The translations under genes were made by a program, and so were the position numbers. Below the pieces are notes generated by a model that made no database searches, was not told where the DNA came from, and was given only the letters and a program-made list of their open reading frames with translations. A DNA stretch of 13,732 nucleotides from JAFGED01 sp034430835 (GTDB lineage Bacteria; Chloroflexota; Anaerolineae; B4-G1): positions 1 to 13,732 of the forward strand of contig DAOUDX010000164.1 of assembly GCA_034430835.1 (NCBI GenBank). The letters are read 5' to 3'. This document shows positions 13,175-13,732 of this stretch, one piece after another. The stretch's first letter is position 1. Every line of letters starts with the position of its first letter.

Positions 13175-13204
13175 ATTATACTCGCTTTCCAACACGTGTG
13201 CCAG
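13175..13204 (-). promoter_or_regulatory. Possible second, distal promoter for the kinase gene
   Basis: The minus strand has a perfect TATAAT (13175-13180) with a CTGGCA -35-like box (13199-13204, four of six bases) at 18 bp. A transcript from about 13168 would carry a leader of about 150 bases across the 7-2-7 palindrome. The weak -35 makes this uncertain. Confidence 0.35.
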
Positions 13205-13231
13205 GCGGACGACCCGCCTCAGCAAAAAGCG

Positions 13232-13268
13232 AACCCTCCCAGGGGCTCCTGTGCCCGCTGGGAGGGTT
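13232..13268 (-). terminator. Intrinsic terminator directed to the minus strand
   Basis: AACCCTCCCAG (13232-13242) and CTGGGAGGGTT (13258-13268) form a perfect 11-bp stem, extended inside by GGGC/GCCC. On the minus strand CGCTTTTTGC follows, a T-run in the correct place; the plus strand has none. It would stop transcription arriving from the right, for example from the gene ending at 13620, and insulate the kinase promoter. No minus-strand gene ends directly at it. Confidence 0.75.
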
Positions 13269-13483
13269 ATTCAGCGCGATGCGTCTGGCTAGAAGTTGCT
13301 CAGGACGAGTGGTGCGTAGACACGGTATATTGGATCCAGCCAGGCCGGGATGCCGTTGTTGAGGGGGGATGGATTAGGGTCAGTGTGTGACTCCTCGCTG
13401 TCAGGAATCTCAGAGCAACCTCACCTTGGGAAAGCATTTTCCGTCTTCTGAACCAGTTCTTTGACAAATTCAATTGTCTGCAA
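13269..13483. other. Non-coding stretch with no recognised feature
   Basis: About 215 bases between the terminator and the IS3 remnant. Short open frames cross it on both strands but lack ribosome sites and recognisable sequence. I see no tRNA-like fold, and the only repeat is the TTCAATTGT copy at 13469-13477. It may be decayed gene sequence. Confidence 0.4.
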
Positions 13484-13607
13484 TGATGTTCCCCCGAAAA
13501 AGTGGACACGAAGATAAGCGAATCGTGTATAATACCACACTCGGAGGAATATAATGAAAAAGACCAGACGAACCTACACAAGTGAGTTCAAGCTCGAAGC
13601 CCAATAG
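13484..13607 (+). mobile_element. Truncated IS3-family element, left end only
   Basis: The sequence TGTTCCCCCGAAAAAGTGGA (13487-13506) matches the style of IS3-family terminal inverted repeats; the element may begin at 13484 or 13487. It is followed by a promoter (TGGACA 13503-13508 within the repeat, TATAAT 13528-13533, 19-bp spacer), GGAGG at 13543-13547 and the start of orfA. After about 13600 the similarity stops, and neither the rest of orfA, orfB nor the right end is present. TTCAATTGT occurs at 13469-13477 and again at 13610-13618, flanking the fragment. It is an inactive remnant. Confidence 0.7.
13554..13607 (+). pseudogene. IS3-family transposase orfA, first 17 codons only
   Basis: ATG 13554, seven bases after GGAGG (13543-13547), encodes MKKTRRTYTSEFKLEAQ and then TAG. 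The first 16 residues are the typical start of IS3-family OrfA, the helix-turn-helix protein that binds the element's ends; the family continues for roughly 70-90 more residues. The break comes within or just after GAAGC, where the element is cut off, so no functional protein can be made. The intact promoter and ribosome site suggest a fairly recent loss. Confidence 0.75.
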
Positions 13608-13619
13608 TGTTCAATTGTT

Positions 13620-13732
13620 TCACGAAGAGCCCTCCGCAGTAGCAGCACCAGCGAGGGCAAGTTGGGCAAGTGCATCGCGCTGCCCCTGTTCGTAGCCTAG
13701 TTGATACAGGCGCTCGTGCATCTGAAAGCGCA
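13620..13732 (-). CDS. Possible C-terminus of an unknown protein (5' end outside window)
   Basis: A minus-strand frame enters from the right edge and ends at TGA (13620-13622). The 36 visible residues include MHERLYQLGYEQGQRDALAQ and end LAGAATAEGSS, an amphipathic helical composition that looks protein-like. The piece is too short for a family call. The IS3 remnant lies just beyond its stop, so the tail may be native or may have been altered by the insertion. The minus-strand terminator at 13232-13268 could have served this gene before the insertion. Confidence 0.35.
   Translation of the reverse strand, partial: RFQMHERLYQLGYEQGQRDALAQLALAGAATAEGSS

Noticed and set aside
13269..13483. Possible tRNA or small RNA gene
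   Set aside because: No cloverleaf arms, TTCRA-type loop or terminator-promoter pair could be found.

Overview
The window looks like chromosomal DNA of a GC-rich member of the Chloroflexota, probably class Anaerolineae. The clues are a lipoprotein carrying an NBR1-type Ig-like domain between Thr/Pro linkers, band 7 (SPFH) proteins next to a NarL-type two-component pair, clear Shine-Dalgarno sites and E. coli-like -35/-10 promoters with short leaders. The taxonomic call is inference from gene content and style. I found no rRNA, tRNA, CRISPR array or prophage.

Layout. (1) 1-433, minus strand: the 5' part of a cyclic-nucleotide-binding-domain protein that runs off the left edge. (2) 434-583: a compact divergent control region with two near-consensus promoters. 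(3) 584-7563, plus strand: a run of six genes, namely an Ig-domain lipoprotein, a MoaB/Mog family protein, MoeA, a large GT-C-like membrane protein, a small multi-helix membrane protein (apparently with an ATC start) and a DUF1786 protein. Gaps are short or overlapping, so the last five are probably one operon. (4) 7564-8426, minus strand: a small two-helix membrane protein, XseB and a GW-motif membrane-anchored hypothetical protein. The first stop codon of this run abuts the DUF1786 stop codon in a shared TGATCA. (5) 8603-13015, minus strand: four genes in the order histidine kinase, SPFH protein, NarL-type response regulator, second SPFH protein. (6) 13016-13732: the kinase promoter with an upstream 7-2-7 palindrome, a terminator directed to the minus strand, the left end of an IS3-family element with only the first 17 codons of its orfA, and what may be the tail of a minus-strand gene.

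How the genes may work together. The moaB/moeA pair supplies the last steps of molybdenum cofactor synthesis, adenylylation of molybdopterin and molybdate insertion. The following membrane genes have no evident link to that pathway. The kinase has two transmembrane helices joined by only about 11 residues, a HAMP domain, a HisKA_3/HATPase core and an unusual C-terminal extension of about 200 residues that resembles tubby/LURP-one-like folds. Interleaved with two SPFH proteins and a NarL-type regulator, this looks like a membrane-state sensing system comparable in logic to LiaSR/VraSR or DesKR but built around SPFH proteins. It is the strongest candidate here for an undescribed system.
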